A stretch of 64,000 nucleotides of DNA from assembly GCF_040544555.1 (NCBI RefSeq), contig NZ_JBEPKD010000014.1, positions 1 through 64,000 of the forward strand, given 5' to 3'. The notes under the pieces were generated by a model, which made no database searches, was not told where the DNA came from, and was given only the letters and a program-made list of their open reading frames with translations. Made by a program: the position numbers and the translations under genes. Origin of the DNA: Halalkalibacter oceani (GTDB lineage: Bacteria; Bacillota; Bacilli; Bacillales; Bacillaceae_D). This document shows positions 52,528-60,460 of the stretch, piece after piece (within the stretch, counting starts at the first letter, position 1; each line of letters starts with the position of its first letter).

Positions 52528-53007
52528 ATGGAAAAAACGAAACGAAGCAGACGGTCGGACTGTCCGATCTCTTATTCTCTTGATCTGCTTGGCGACTCAT
52601 GGTCGCTCTTAATTATTAGAGATATTGTGTTCGCAGATAAGAAAACGTTCGGGGAGTTTCTTGCCTCAGATGAAGGAATCGCCCGCAACATTCTAACCAA
52701 CCGCCTGACAACTCTCACTCAAAAAGGAATTTTAACGAAGCAGCCGCACCCATCAGACAAAAGAAAAGACCTCTACCAATTAACAGAGGCCGGGCTGGAT
52801 TTAATACCGATTTTACTTGATTTGTCATTATGGGGGGCTAAACATGAGCCAGCAACCTCAGAATCCCAGGCTTGGCTCGCTAACGTCCAAGCAGACAAAG
52901 ACACCCTCGTCGGACTCATCCGCGAAACCTTGAAAGAGGGCGGATCCGTTTTCACTGGACCGGATAGTGTCATGAACAAACTGGAACGGCTAGGGAAAAT
53001 GAAATGA
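52528..53007 (+). CDS. HxlR family regulator
   Basis: A 159-residue winged-helix regulator with the HxlR core: CPISYSLDLLGDSWSLLIIRDIVFADKKTFGEF (in parts: LLGDSWSLLIIRDI, RNILTNRLTTL, GLDLIPILLDLSLWG). HxlR proteins often respond to aldehydes or electrophiles. AAGGGGGACCTCAT precedes the ATG. It is followed by an SRPBCC gene 83 bp later. Confidence 0.9.
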   Translation: MEKTKRSRRSDCPISYSLDLLGDSWSLLIIRDIVFADKKTFGEFLASDEGIARNILTNRLTTLTQKGILTKQPHPSDKRKDLYQLTEAGLDLIPILLDLSLWGAKHEPATSESQAWLANVQADKDTLVGLIRETLKEGGSVFTGPDSVMNKLERLGKMK

Positions 53008-53090
53008 CAAAATCTCTCACCTTCGCAATTGAAAAGAAATGCGTAGCTCGATAATTTTTTATAATAAAATAAAACGGGAGGATGAGAGAT

Positions 53091-53519
53091 ATGGCGAATA
53101 TTGAACAGCTGCAAATGATTCATGCTCCGGCTGCGCAGGTGTATCAAGCGCTAACCTCAGCGGAGGGGCTTGCTGAAGTTTGGACGAGAGAACTTCTCGT
53201 TCAGGAATATATCGGAGCAGTTAACGTATTTCAATTTGGCAAGAAAGACATAACGAAGATGGAGGTCGTCGAGCTAGTCCCCAATCAGAAAGTCGTCTGG
53301 CTCTGTGTCGATTCAGACCCTGAATGGATCGGAACAACGGTCACTTTTGAATTAGAAGAAAAACAGAATCAAACTGTTGTAACGCTCTGTCACGCCAACT
53401 GGCAGGAGGTCACTAACTTTTACCGGTTCTGCAATTATAATTGGGCGATCTTCCTGTACAGTTTAACGCGTTACTGCGAAGAAGGAGAAGGAATGCCTTA
53501 TCAAGCACGAACATTCTAA
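53091..53519 (+). CDS. SRPBCC (AHSA1-like) domain protein
   Basis: A 142-residue START-like cavity protein: APAAQVYQALTSAEGLAEVWT at the start and FELEEKQNQTVVTLCHANW later, typical of activator-of-Hsp90-like bacterial proteins that may bind hydrophobic ligands. The ATG at 53091 fits GGGAGGATGAGAG better than the ATG at 53082. Downstream of an HxlR gene, the same regulator-plus-SRPBCC pairing seen at 56.5 kb with an ArsR regulator. Confidence 0.82.
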   Translation: MANIEQLQMIHAPAAQVYQALTSAEGLAEVWTRELLVQEYIGAVNVFQFGKKDITKMEVVELVPNQKVVWLCVDSDPEWIGTTVTFELEEKQNQTVVTLCHANWQEVTNFYRFCNYNWAIFLYSLTRYCEEGEGMPYQARTF

Positions 53520-53527
53520 ATAAAAAA

Positions 53528-53563
53528 GAAGCAGCCTTTTCTTCCAAGAAAAAAAGTTGCTTC
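53528..53563. terminator. Bidirectional terminator
   Basis: GAAGCA..TTTTCTT pairs with AAGAAAA..TTGCTTC, ending with TTCCTTTTCC, between the SRPBCC gene and the convergent HhH gene. Confidence 0.65.
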
Positions 53564-53579
53564 CTTTTCCATTTATCAA

Positions 53580-53879
53580 TTAGAAATCTTCCATTTTAAA
53601 CGACAAGCCCTCTTCCTCCAAAGCGGCTCTCAGCTTTGGAAGTGAGGAAGGGCCGATGCCGTGCAATTGCAAAATCTCTTTTTCCAGATAGCTCGCCAGC
53701 TCTGTTAACGTCGTAATGCCGGCATGCTCAAGCGCCCGCCGAGCCGGAGCCGACAGCACCGCAAGAAATCCGGACGTGGGTTTGCGTTCCTGCTCACATG
53801 TCGGGCATGTCGGACAGTCGCTGCTTTTATAATAGCGATGTCCCTGATCACATATACGCAATGTTTTAACTGAAGCCAT
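53580..53879 (-). CDS. Zinc-ribbon/HhH protein, RNAP alpha-CTD-like
   Basis: A 99-residue protein: N-terminal Cys cluster (CDQGHRYY..SDCPTCPTC, a zinc-ribbon candidate) and a C-terminal helix-hairpin-helix domain (about 40-99) with FSAPARRAL-like SAPARRALEHAGITTLTELA and LHGIGPSSLPKLRAAL, resembling the C-terminal domain of the RNA polymerase alpha subunit. It likely binds DNA; role unknown. ATG at 53879, behind GGAGGCGATTGTG. Confidence 0.78.
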   Translation of the reverse strand: MASVKTLRICDQGHRYYKSSDCPTCPTCEQERKPTSGFLAVLSAPARRALEHAGITTLTELASYLEKEILQLHGIGPSSLPKLRAALEEEGLSFKMEDF

Positions 53880-53912
53880 CACAATCGCCTCCTTTTCCCC
53901 ATCATAGCACAG

Positions 53913-54626
53913 CTAGGCTGAAAATCGCTGCTGCTTCCATATGGTCAGCGCTACTGCTCCCATCCACAGATAAACCGTTGCATAGAGAACACGCTGCAAC
54001 AAGCCTCCTGGCAGGCTCATCCATTCAGGCTGATAAAAAAGCAAGATGAGCGCTCCGGTCGTTCCCACCCAGCAAATGAATGTCCACCATGCCAACAGCG
54101 GCTTGGACTTGCGAATCGCCAGACCGAGTAGCAGCAGTGCCGGAATTTGCACGACCATACCAGGAATCGAACCGAGCGTATGCAGCCAAAAATCCACATC
54201 AGCCGGAACCAGCCCCGCCGCAATGTTGCTCAGCCCGTGCACGACGAGCAGCCAGAGCGCGATATCGACCTTTTTTCCAGCCGGCCACCAGGTGCGAAGG
54301 CCGAGTGCACCAGCAATCGTTGCTATACCGGAAAGCGCGAACGACCAATTGATGAGCAAATGGTACGGCGAACAAATGTCGTTCGTCGTCAACAGATATG
54401 CATCCTCACCACAAACTGTCACTCCGAGGTCGCTCATCGGCTGATGGAAAAAATCATATGGCGCGGCCACATTCAAAATCACGACATACTCAACAAGAAA
54501 ATAAGCGCTAATCAACAGCCAACCGATCCAACCAAGCATGGCGACCATCCTATGGCGGCGGTAAGTGAATATAGCGGTCAGCGCCGCTATACTGACGACT
54601 GCCATTACGAGATAAGCTGTAGGCAT
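53913..54626 (-). CDS. DUF998 family membrane protein
   Basis: A 237-residue protein with about seven hydrophobic helices and the DUF998 words PMSDLGVTVCG (about 62-72) and NIAAGLVPAD (about 138-147), with two cysteines in the extracytoplasmic loop. Function unknown. Its ATG lies three bases beyond the stop codon of the merR gene, so the two are co-transcribed and probably co-regulated. Confidence 0.8.
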   Translation of the reverse strand: MPTAYLVMAVVSIAALTAIFTYRRHRMVAMLGWIGWLLISAYFLVEYVVILNVAAPYDFFHQPMSDLGVTVCGEDAYLLTTNDICSPYHLLINWSFALSGIATIAGALGLRTWWPAGKKVDIALWLLVVHGLSNIAAGLVPADVDFWLHTLGSIPGMVVQIPALLLLGLAIRKSKPLLAWWTFICWVGTTGALILLFYQPEWMSLPGGLLQRVLYATVYLWMGAVALTIWKQQRFSA

Positions 54627-54628
54627 CC

Positions 54629-55396
54629 TTACCGGCTCCTCTCATTGGAATCTTTGCCTTGATCCCGTTCATAAACCACATAAGCCGCTTCGATAAAATC
54701 GAGAAAGGACGGCTCCAGTGGATAAAACTGAACCTGATTCGACTGTTCTGGCGATTTGCGAACTTCCCACAGTCTCTCTAAAAATAACGGTTCGTCACCA
54801 AACGTATCCTCCAACTTCTCAGCCATCCGCCGGATGATGCGCTGCACAGACACCGCTTCCGGCCCGTCGCCCTGTACTTTTTTTAACTGTCCAAGCAGAC
54901 CGATCCATTCGAGCGAATCGGGATCGTCACGATTGACGTTTGGCAACCGCTCCCAAAGCGTGTCCTCATGTTCATTAAAATACGTTTCTCGAAAGTGCTT
55001 CTTCTGCGCTTTCTCCCGCCTGCTCAATGTAATCAATTGCTCAAGCATCTCCATACTCACTTCGCCTTCCATCACATGAGTGTGCATCAAGCCTCGTAAC
55101 GAAGCTTCCATTTTATCCAGCTTGCGGCGCTCCTCCTGAACATAGCTCATTTGCTTGTTCAAGCCGGCCGACCAATTCCACTTCGGCTCGGTTAGCATAT
55201 CTTGAATTTCCTGCAGCCGAAATCCAACCGCCTTCAGAAACTCGACCTGCTGCAGCTTCTTCACATCATCTTCACTGTATAAACGGTGCCCTCCCTCTGT
55301 CCGACTACTCGGCTTCACAAGTCCGATTTGATCGTAATAACGCAGCGTGCGCACTGTCATACCGGTTTGCTTCGTTAAGACTTGGATCGAAATCAT
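54629..55396 (-). CDS. MerR family regulator
   Basis: A 255-residue MerR protein: N-terminal HTH (1-70) with GMTVRTLRYYDQIGLVKPS and RLYSEDDVKKLQQVEFLKAVGF, dimerisation helix (about 80-115) and a long C-terminal effector region (about 125-255) that may bind a drug-like ligand. It lies upstream of a DUF998 membrane gene. Its own promoter has the 19-bp spacer with a dyad that MerR regulators untwist. Inducer unknown. Confidence 0.9.
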   Translation of the reverse strand: MISIQVLTKQTGMTVRTLRYYDQIGLVKPSSRTEGGHRLYSEDDVKKLQQVEFLKAVGFRLQEIQDMLTEPKWNWSAGLNKQMSYVQEERRKLDKMEASLRGLMHTHVMEGEVSMEMLEQLITLSRREKAQKKHFRETYFNEHEDTLWERLPNVNRDDPDSLEWIGLLGQLKKVQGDGPEAVSVQRIIRRMAEKLEDTFGDEPLFLERLWEVRKSPEQSNQVQFYPLEPSFLDFIEAAYVVYERDQGKDSNERSR

Positions 55397-55451
55397 TTCC
55401 TGCTCCTTTCAGTCCTATCTACAAGATCACTGCCTAAAGAACCTCGAGGTC

Positions 55452-55482
55452 ATTATACAAGATGACGCGACGTCAGTTTCAA
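55452..55482 (-). promoter_or_regulatory. MerR-type promoter with 19-bp spacer
   Basis: Minus strand: -35 TTGAAA (55477-55482), 19-bp spacer, -10 TATAAT (55452-55457). The spacer contains the dyad TGACG-CGA-CGTCA (plus strand, 55463-55475). Overlong spacer with dyad inside is the hallmark of MerR-activated promoters. Confidence 0.8.
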
Positions 55483-55553
55483 GCGGTATCGAAAAAAGGG
55501 GGTATCAAATTTTGACACACCCCGAAGAAGCCGCGCAGCCCCAGCACGAATTA

Positions 55554-55799
55554 TCACTTTTTATCGATATTATTCTTTTTCTTCTTGTTTAAAACATGAA
55601 GAAAATAAAAACCCGCCAGAAAAAAAAAGGTAGGTGCAATAAAGAGTTCAAATCCTGCTGGTGGTCCTGCCACTCTTCTTCCTTCAATCATAAAATCCAT
55701 ACCAGAATACCTCAACTGAAATTGGACGATCTGAATAATAAAGACTAGCAGCATTCCAATTGAGAATGCGAAAAAAGCCATTACCTCTTCACGTTTCAA
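55554..55799 (-). CDS. Small membrane protein, 81 aa
   Basis: Two hydrophobic helices (about 7-27 and 50-68) separated by a polar stretch with MDFMIEGRRVAGPP, ending KKKKNNIDKK. TTG at 55799 with GAGAGGATG upstream is the likeliest start; an ATG at 55781 is possible. It follows a lipoprotein gene on the same strand with 42 bp between. No family recognised. Confidence 0.55.
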   Translation of the reverse strand: MKREEVMAFFAFSIGMLLVFIIQIVQFQLRYSGMDFMIEGRRVAGPPAGFELFIAPTFFFLAGFYFLHVLNKKKKNNIDKK

Positions 55800-55841
55800 A
55801 ACACCACATCCTCTCTCCCTTAAGCCAGAAGCATAGAACAT

Positions 55842-56258
55842 TTATTTTTCTTTGGAAAAACGAATGGTTTCTTCATACTCTCCTTCCTTTGTCATCCATG
55901 AGACCGTAATGGCGGCATTCTGAATTTCCTCTTGAATAATCTCAATATCTCTATTATGATTGCCCCCACTGGTTCCCAATGAAAAAACCTTTTGATTTTC
56001 TTCCGAAGCCTCCAAGCTCCCAGTTGTCCTTCTGCCGAAAGACGGAGGAAAATTTATCTCATACGAGAGAGCTTCCACCGCTCCCTCTCCTTTAAAAGTG
56101 ATCATGCCCGTGTATTCCAAATAATCTTCAGCTATCGAATAATCAATTGTCGCATCCCAAGACTCGCTCTCGCCCCTAACGATAAAAGCGTCTGTGTATG
56201 AACAGGCTATCAAACTAATAAACAAGCAACTTATGATGACCACTATTTTGACCTTCAT
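55842..56258 (-). CDS. Predicted lipoprotein, 138 aa
   Basis: Signal peptide with lipobox LIAC (Cys at about 19), then a beta-rich domain: WDATIDYSIAEDYLEYTGMITFKG and AAITVSWMTKEGEYEETIRF. The ATG at 56258 gives a proper lipoprotein N-terminus, with GGGGATAAA upstream; longer frames add an acidic run. Probably an operon with the small membrane gene that follows. Function unknown. Confidence 0.65.
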   Translation of the reverse strand: MKVKIVVIISCLFISLIACSYTDAFIVRGESESWDATIDYSIAEDYLEYTGMITFKGEGAVEALSYEINFPPSFGRRTTGSLEASEENQKVFSLGTSGGNHNRDIEIIQEEIQNAAITVSWMTKEGEYEETIRFSKEK

Positions 56259-56566
56259 TTTATCCCCATCCTCATCCTCAACCTTTTTTCTCATTATATC
56301 ACTTTTCCAGTACTTCCCTTTGACATATTTGGTATTTATTCCATCAGTCTAATTTGCATGTCTCCAAAGTCAACAAAAAACAGCTCTATAAATTAAATCA
56401 CATTCAAATTTTAATATATTCCTTTACAAGAATATTCCCAATATGGCATAATGTTTTCAACAACATGATTGCTTTTGACATGCATAGATGAAAATACGGA
56501 GGTGAATTTCTGAAGCAACTACAGCGTTCATCAATTAAAAATTAAAAGTTGGGGAGAGGGTTCAAC
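56259..56566. promoter_or_regulatory. Divergent region lipoprotein / arsR
   Basis: 308 bp without a convincing gene. A plus-strand promoter candidate is TTTACA (56423-56428), 18-bp spacer, CATAAT (56447-56452). An imperfect GAATATT...AATAT dyad in the spacer is a likely ArsR operator. Confidence 0.45.
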
Positions 56567-56893
56567 ATGAACGAACAAACTTTCAGTGCCCTGGCTGAGC
56601 CCAATCGCCTAGATATCGTCGACCTTTTGCTGCAAGGACCGCTGCCTGTAGGAGAGATTGCGAATCGGTTACAACTCAATCAGCCCCAAACTTCCAAACA
56701 TCTCCGCGTACTTTGCGACGCTGGTCTTGTCGAGGTTCAACCAGTGGCCAATCGTCGAATTTACAGTCTGAAGCCTGAACCGTTTCAAGAACTCGACAAG
56801 TGGCTCGATTCTTACCGCCGATTATGGGAAGCCAGGTTGGATCGGTTGGACGATTATCTTAATGTGCTACAGGGCAAAAAACCGTTAAATTAA
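56567..56893 (+). CDS. ArsR family regulator
   Basis: A 108-residue winged-helix repressor without metal-binding cysteines: FSALAEPNRLDIVDLLLQGPLPVGEIANRLQL and QPQTSKHLRVLCDAGLVEVQP (in parts), RRIYSLKPEPFQELDKWL. This subgroup usually sits before an AHSA1/SRPBCC gene, as here (40 bp downstream). The ATG at 56567 follows GGGGAGAGGG. Confidence 0.88.
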   Translation: MNEQTFSALAEPNRLDIVDLLLQGPLPVGEIANRLQLNQPQTSKHLRVLCDAGLVEVQPVANRRIYSLKPEPFQELDKWLDSYRRLWEARLDRLDDYLNVLQGKKPLN

Positions 56894-56933
56894 TAGGAAT
56901 GAAACAATCACAGTATGAGGAGGAGAAAGTAGG

Positions 56934-57446
56934 ATGTCAAATAACGAAATAATTTCCCGAGTTGAAAATGATCGCATTCTGGTACTCGAACGCATTTTCG
57001 ATGCACCACGTGATCTCGTGTTCAACATGTTTAAAGAACCGGAGCATCTCAAGCATTGGTGGGGACCTAACGGTTGGGAACTTCCGGTTTGCCACATCGA
57101 TTTTCAACCGGGCGGTGTATGGCACTTCTGCATGAAGTGTACGGATCGAAATCAAGGTGAATATTATGGAATGGAATCTTGGGGCAAAGTCATTTACAAG
57201 GATATTATCGAACCGGAGACAATCATTTACACCGATTACTTTTCGGATGCTGAAGGGAATATCGACGAGAATATGCCGTCTACCGAGATTACATTAGAAT
57301 TCATTGAACTCGATGGTAAGACAAAGCTAATTAACCGTGCTGAATATGCGTCTGCAGAAGCTCTTAAGTCTGTTATGGACATGGGTATGCTTCAGGGCAT
57401 CACTGAAACTTGGGATCGGCTGGAAAATTATCTGGATGGTAAGTGA
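56934..57446 (+). CDS. SRPBCC (AHSA1-like) domain protein
   Basis: A 170-residue START-like protein. RIFDAPRDLVFNMFKEPEHLKHWWGPNGW and FQPGGVWHFCM near the N-terminus and ITETWDRLENYL at the end are standard for this family. It pairs with the ArsR gene upstream. Ligand and role are unknown. GAGGAGAAAGTAGG precedes the ATG. Confidence 0.88.
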   Translation: MSNNEIISRVENDRILVLERIFDAPRDLVFNMFKEPEHLKHWWGPNGWELPVCHIDFQPGGVWHFCMKCTDRNQGEYYGMESWGKVIYKDIIEPETIIYTDYFSDAEGNIDENMPSTEITLEFIELDGKTKLINRAEYASAEALKSVMDMGMLQGITETWDRLENYLDGK

Positions 57447-57460
57447 GGAAACGATAATGA

Positions 57461-57629
57461 AGATGAGACAAAACTAGGTAGCATGGAGTAGCAATGACAA
57501 CACTTTCCACTTAGCCCGTTGTGAGAACTCCACTAACAACGGGCTTTGAAAGATCGTAGCGGTTCCATCCATTTGTTTATGAGCTTGGAAAAGGGTAAAA
57601 AAACTACCTTTTGGCCCAGCCTATTCTCT
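57461..57629 (+). repeat. Dispersed hairpin element, copy F, degenerate
   Basis: Begins with ATGAGACAAAACTAG, the reverse complement of the C1 tail, then GTAGCAATG, inner arms AGCCCGTTGTGAG and CTAACAACGGGCT around a 7-base loop, TCGTAGCGG, and the hairpin GAGCTTGG..AAGGGTA/TACCTTTTGGCCCAGCC. Several mismatches. It lies behind the SRPBCC gene. Confidence 0.7.
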
Positions 57630-57699
57630 AAAAAATAAAGCTTATTGTCTGACATCAGTTCAACATTTATGACCAAATATCGGCAACGACGGGATGTGC

Positions 57700-57742
57700 G
57701 AGACCACTGAAAAAGTGAAAATCGTACTTTTTCAGCCGCTTC
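57700..57742 (-). repeat. Isolated hairpin related to element C2
   Basis: CTGAAAAAGT/ACTTTTTCAG (57707-57716/57726-57735). The reverse complement reads GAAGCGGCTGAAAAAGTACG, nearly identical to the start of the nested insertion at 20444. A solo end module or relic, and a possible terminator for the receiver gene at 57791. Confidence 0.6.
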
Positions 57743-57790
57743 GATACCCGCCAGCTTTCACCGTCAAAATAGCAAAAGGTCCGTCTTTCC

Positions 57791-58150
57791 CTATAAGTTT
57801 AACTGTTTAAAAGCCTCCATAATCTTTTCCTCGGTGATCGGTTTCGCAATATAGTATTTGGCGCCACTTCGCAAAGCTTGATAAAGCAGATCCTGACTCC
57901 TATTTCCACTTATAATGATTACCTTCGCCTTCGGAAAAGCCTTCACCAGTATCTGGAGGGCCTGAATACCGTCGATTCCCGGCATCGCAATGTCCAAAGT
58001 GACTAATGAAGGCTGGTAGTATTCATATGCTTGAACCGCTTCGGCGCCATTGGACACTTCATCGACAACGGTATGGCCCAGTTTTTCAAAGATATCTTTT
58101 AACATCGTCCGAAAAAAATGAGAATCATCACAAATTAATATACGTTCCAT
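57791..58150 (-). CDS. Stand-alone CheY-like response regulator receiver
   Basis: A 119-residue single receiver domain: acidic pair in ICDDSHFF, phospho-acceptor D53 in LVTLDIAMPGIDG, the Ser switch in VIIISGN and Lys in AKPITEEKI. No output domain. The ATG at 58150 follows AGGGAG. Its promoter region shares a 22-bp box with the two-component operon just upstream, so it may be a third partner of that system, or act on flagellar motors like CheY. Confidence 0.85.
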   Translation of the reverse strand: MERILICDDSHFFRTMLKDIFEKLGHTVVDEVSNGAEAVQAYEYYQPSLVTLDIAMPGIDGIQALQILVKAFPKAKVIIISGNRSQDLLYQALRSGAKYYIAKPITEEKIMEAFKQLNL

Positions 58151-58343
58151 TCCAGCATTACTCCCTGTACTTTTTTCGTGTTGACAACCCTGCAGTATGA
58201 AAATTAAAGGAGTCACTTCCTGCAGCGTTCATTTTCGCTGTACACTCCCACTCTGTCCTTTTCCGCTTTTCACCAGGATTTTGTGCCTTGCCAATTAAAA
58301 ATTCATACTTTTCCTATTGTATTTCCAGTCTTCTGAAAATGTA

Positions 58344-58365
58344 AGTAGACACTTTCGTATGCACC
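58344..58365. promoter_or_regulatory. 22-bp box, copy 1
   Basis: AGTAGACACTTTCGTATGCA (first 20 bases), about 195 bp upstream of the receiver gene. It matches the box at 60439-60460 at 19 of 22 positions and has the same orientation to the downstream gene. Confidence 0.6.
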
Positions 58366-58396
58366 CTGGTTAACATGCAATAGAAAAAAGCCTCCA

Positions 58397-59740
58397 TTAC
58401 AGAGACTCCTTTTCACGTCCAGGGTACATTAATGTAACCGTCGTTCCTCGGCCGGGCTGACTCGTTACTTTTACCTTTCCCCGATGCGCATTCATTATTT
58501 TTTTAACATGAAACATGCCCAAGCCAAAATTGTATCCTGACTTATGCTTCGTTGAATAAAAGGGTTCAAATAGGTTGTTTATTTGCTCTTTATCCATTCC
58601 TCTGCCGGTATCTGTAAAATGAATCTTCACATGACGCTTCGTTTTTTCCATAATAATTGTAATCTGTCCCTGACCATCGATTGCTTCGACTGCATTACTA
58701 ATAATATTTGAAAAACATTCTGTCATCAGCGTCCGATCAACAGCCAGTTTTACTGATGAAAACTGCTTTTCAAACGAAACCGGGGTATGAACAAACTCAT
58801 CAATCACTTCCTCCAGCACTAGCGCAATATCAGTCGGTTCAAGCTCGACGTTCAACCTTCGCCGTGTTAGGTAGGACAGCTTTGACACCATGTCCATCAG
58901 ATGATCATTGGAACGCAGCAAGCTGTTCAGATGATCATCAACTTCTTCATATTGCTTCGTTTCAAGGCTCCGTTTTATAGTAAGCGCATATAATTTATTT
59001 TTTGAGATCGCGTTTTTAAATGCGTGCTGCATCAAGCTCGTCCCAAGCTGCATCTTCGTGAGTACAGCCGTCGATTGGAAGCGTGTAAAAACATTGTATC
59101 CATATAAAATCAAGCCTGCCAGCAAACTGAACAGACATAGAATCGGAATCAGGATTAATAGCTCAACAGGTGATTGAAAATAGCTGCCCTCCAGTTGAAG
59201 AATCAGTAAAAACGCTTCAGGGATGAAGATGATCATCCCGAGACCAAAATATTGCAGCTTCTTGACCTTCTCTTTTTCTATCTTCAGCATCCCTTTGACA
59301 AATAAGATAATCGAAGCGAGCATATACGGAATTCCCCAGCTCAAAATATACGAATAATTCATCCAGGAAGTCGTATACGCATCTGTAAAGACAAACGCCA
59401 GCAATACCGGAACGAGCAGCAGGACAGTCACCACCGTTTTCGGATAACCGGCGAAATGAATGAAGAAGACGAGGATCAAATAGTAAGGGAACGAATGGAC
59501 AATGATATTCAAAAAGGCCGTTAAAACAGACAACACCGTCACAGCCGTGTCACCGGCCCCTAAGGAGGTTATATGCGGAAGGATAATTTTTTCCAATCCG
59601 ACTTGCAGCCCGCTCAAGCCCGCCGTAAACAAAAGTAGCGCTCCCCACACGAGCAGACGGTTTTCACCATGCTTCGCCAGTAAATATAAACTCATCGGTG
59701 TCATCACGAAAAATAACAGCAAGAAAAAAGCAACGATCAT
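58397..59740 (-). CDS. Membrane histidine kinase
   Basis: A 447-residue sensor kinase. Seven or so N-terminal helices (about 1-220) form the sensor, with no large outer domain. The phospho-histidine is probably H239 in SLMQHAFKNAISKNKLYAL; the N box is FSNIISNAVEAI and the G boxes DTGRGMDKEQ and NFGLGMFHVKKIM. TAAGGAGAGTCGGGAC, overlapping the end of the regulator gene, precedes the ATG. It is the partner of the NarL-type regulator 13 bp upstream. Signal unknown. Confidence 0.92.
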   Translation of the reverse strand: MIVAFFLLLFFVMTPMSLYLLAKHGENRLLVWGALLLFTAGLSGLQVGLEKIILPHITSLGAGDTAVTVLSVLTAFLNIIVHSFPYYLILVFFIHFAGYPKTVVTVLLLVPVLLAFVFTDAYTTSWMNYSYILSWGIPYMLASIILFVKGMLKIEKEKVKKLQYFGLGMIIFIPEAFLLILQLEGSYFQSPVELLILIPILCLFSLLAGLILYGYNVFTRFQSTAVLTKMQLGTSLMQHAFKNAISKNKLYALTIKRSLETKQYEEVDDHLNSLLRSNDHLMDMVSKLSYLTRRRLNVELEPTDIALVLEEVIDEFVHTPVSFEKQFSSVKLAVDRTLMTECFSNIISNAVEAIDGQGQITIIMEKTKRHVKIHFTDTGRGMDKEQINNLFEPFYSTKHKSGYNFGLGMFHVKKIMNAHRGKVKVTSQPGRGTTVTLMYPGREKESL

Positions 59741-59753
59741 GTCCCGACTCTCC

Positions 59754-60380
59754 TTACTCCAGCAGCCCCCATTTGTGGCATTTATCTGCTAACTCTTTCG
59801 TCGGGCGACTCCAGTGAAATTTCTCCAATATCCGGCCGACTCGTTTTTTCACTGCTGACAGGCTTACACTGTTCATATCAGCAATTTCCTGCTGCGTCTT
59901 CCCTTCCCGTATAAGCTTCAACAGCACGACATCATACGGATTTAGCAGCTTCTTTTTCTTGTCATATACGAGTTTTTTCAGCCTTGGCCCGTATTTCGTA
60001 ACCTGTTCACTCATCGCATTGGCAATAACCGCAGGAATTTGTTCAAACTCATTTTTATAAACAAAGTCGTATGCCCCGTTCAAAAACGCTTCATTAAACA
60101 CTTCATCATCATCTTCCAATGAGCTTACTATAATCACCTTTACCGCAGGATACTTGTATGTAATATCCAGTGCAGCATCCAATCCAGTTGCCTTCGCATC
60201 CCCTAAAATAATGTCCATCAGCACGACATCAACCGGTGTTTGATTGAGCTCTGCCATACAGGCTTCCATATTGTCTACACAGGAAGTGATCGTAAACCCG
60301 GTTTCGTTGGAAAAGTACGCCTGCAAGCCGTTGCTCCAGTCTACATCATCTTCGACCAGCATCACTTTCGCCCGATTCAA
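59754..60380 (-). CDS. NarL/FixJ-type response regulator
   Basis: A 208-residue regulator: receiver domain (1-125) with acidic pair VEDDVDW and phospho-acceptor D56 in VVLMDIILGDA, then a C-terminal HTH (about 140-205) with LLKLIREGKTQQEIADMNSVSLSAVKKRVGRILEKF (in part). TTG at 60380 is about 9 bases behind GAGGAGA; the GTG at 60389 touches it. First gene of a two-gene operon with the kinase. A shared box suggests it controls its own operon and the nearby receiver gene. Confidence 0.9.
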   Translation of the reverse strand: MNRAKVMLVEDDVDWSNGLQAYFSNETGFTITSCVDNMEACMAELNQTPVDVVLMDIILGDAKATGLDAALDITYKYPAVKVIIVSSLEDDDEVFNEAFLNGAYDFVYKNEFEQIPAVIANAMSEQVTKYGPRLKKLVYDKKKKLLNPYDVVLLKLIREGKTQQEIADMNSVSLSAVKKRVGRILEKFHWSRPTKELADKCHKWGLLE

Positions 60381-60438
60381 GCTACTCACTCTCCTCTCTT
60401 CTCTATCGCTATTATCCTATATTTCCGTTTCAAAATGG

Positions 60439-60460
60439 AGTAGACAATTTCGTGTGTACC
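60439..60460. promoter_or_regulatory. 22-bp box, copy 2
   Basis: AGTAGACAATTTCGTGTGTA (first 20 bases), about 60 bp upstream of the response-regulator gene. On the minus strand both boxes are followed by TCTACT..CATTTT and AT-rich GGAAATA, so they probably belong to two promoters of the same design. Confidence 0.6.

Noticed and set aside
56490..56545. Tiny leader peptide before arsR (CTG start behind GGAGGTGA)
   Set aside because: Only 11 codons with a CTG start and no terminator/antiterminator pair; not supportable.
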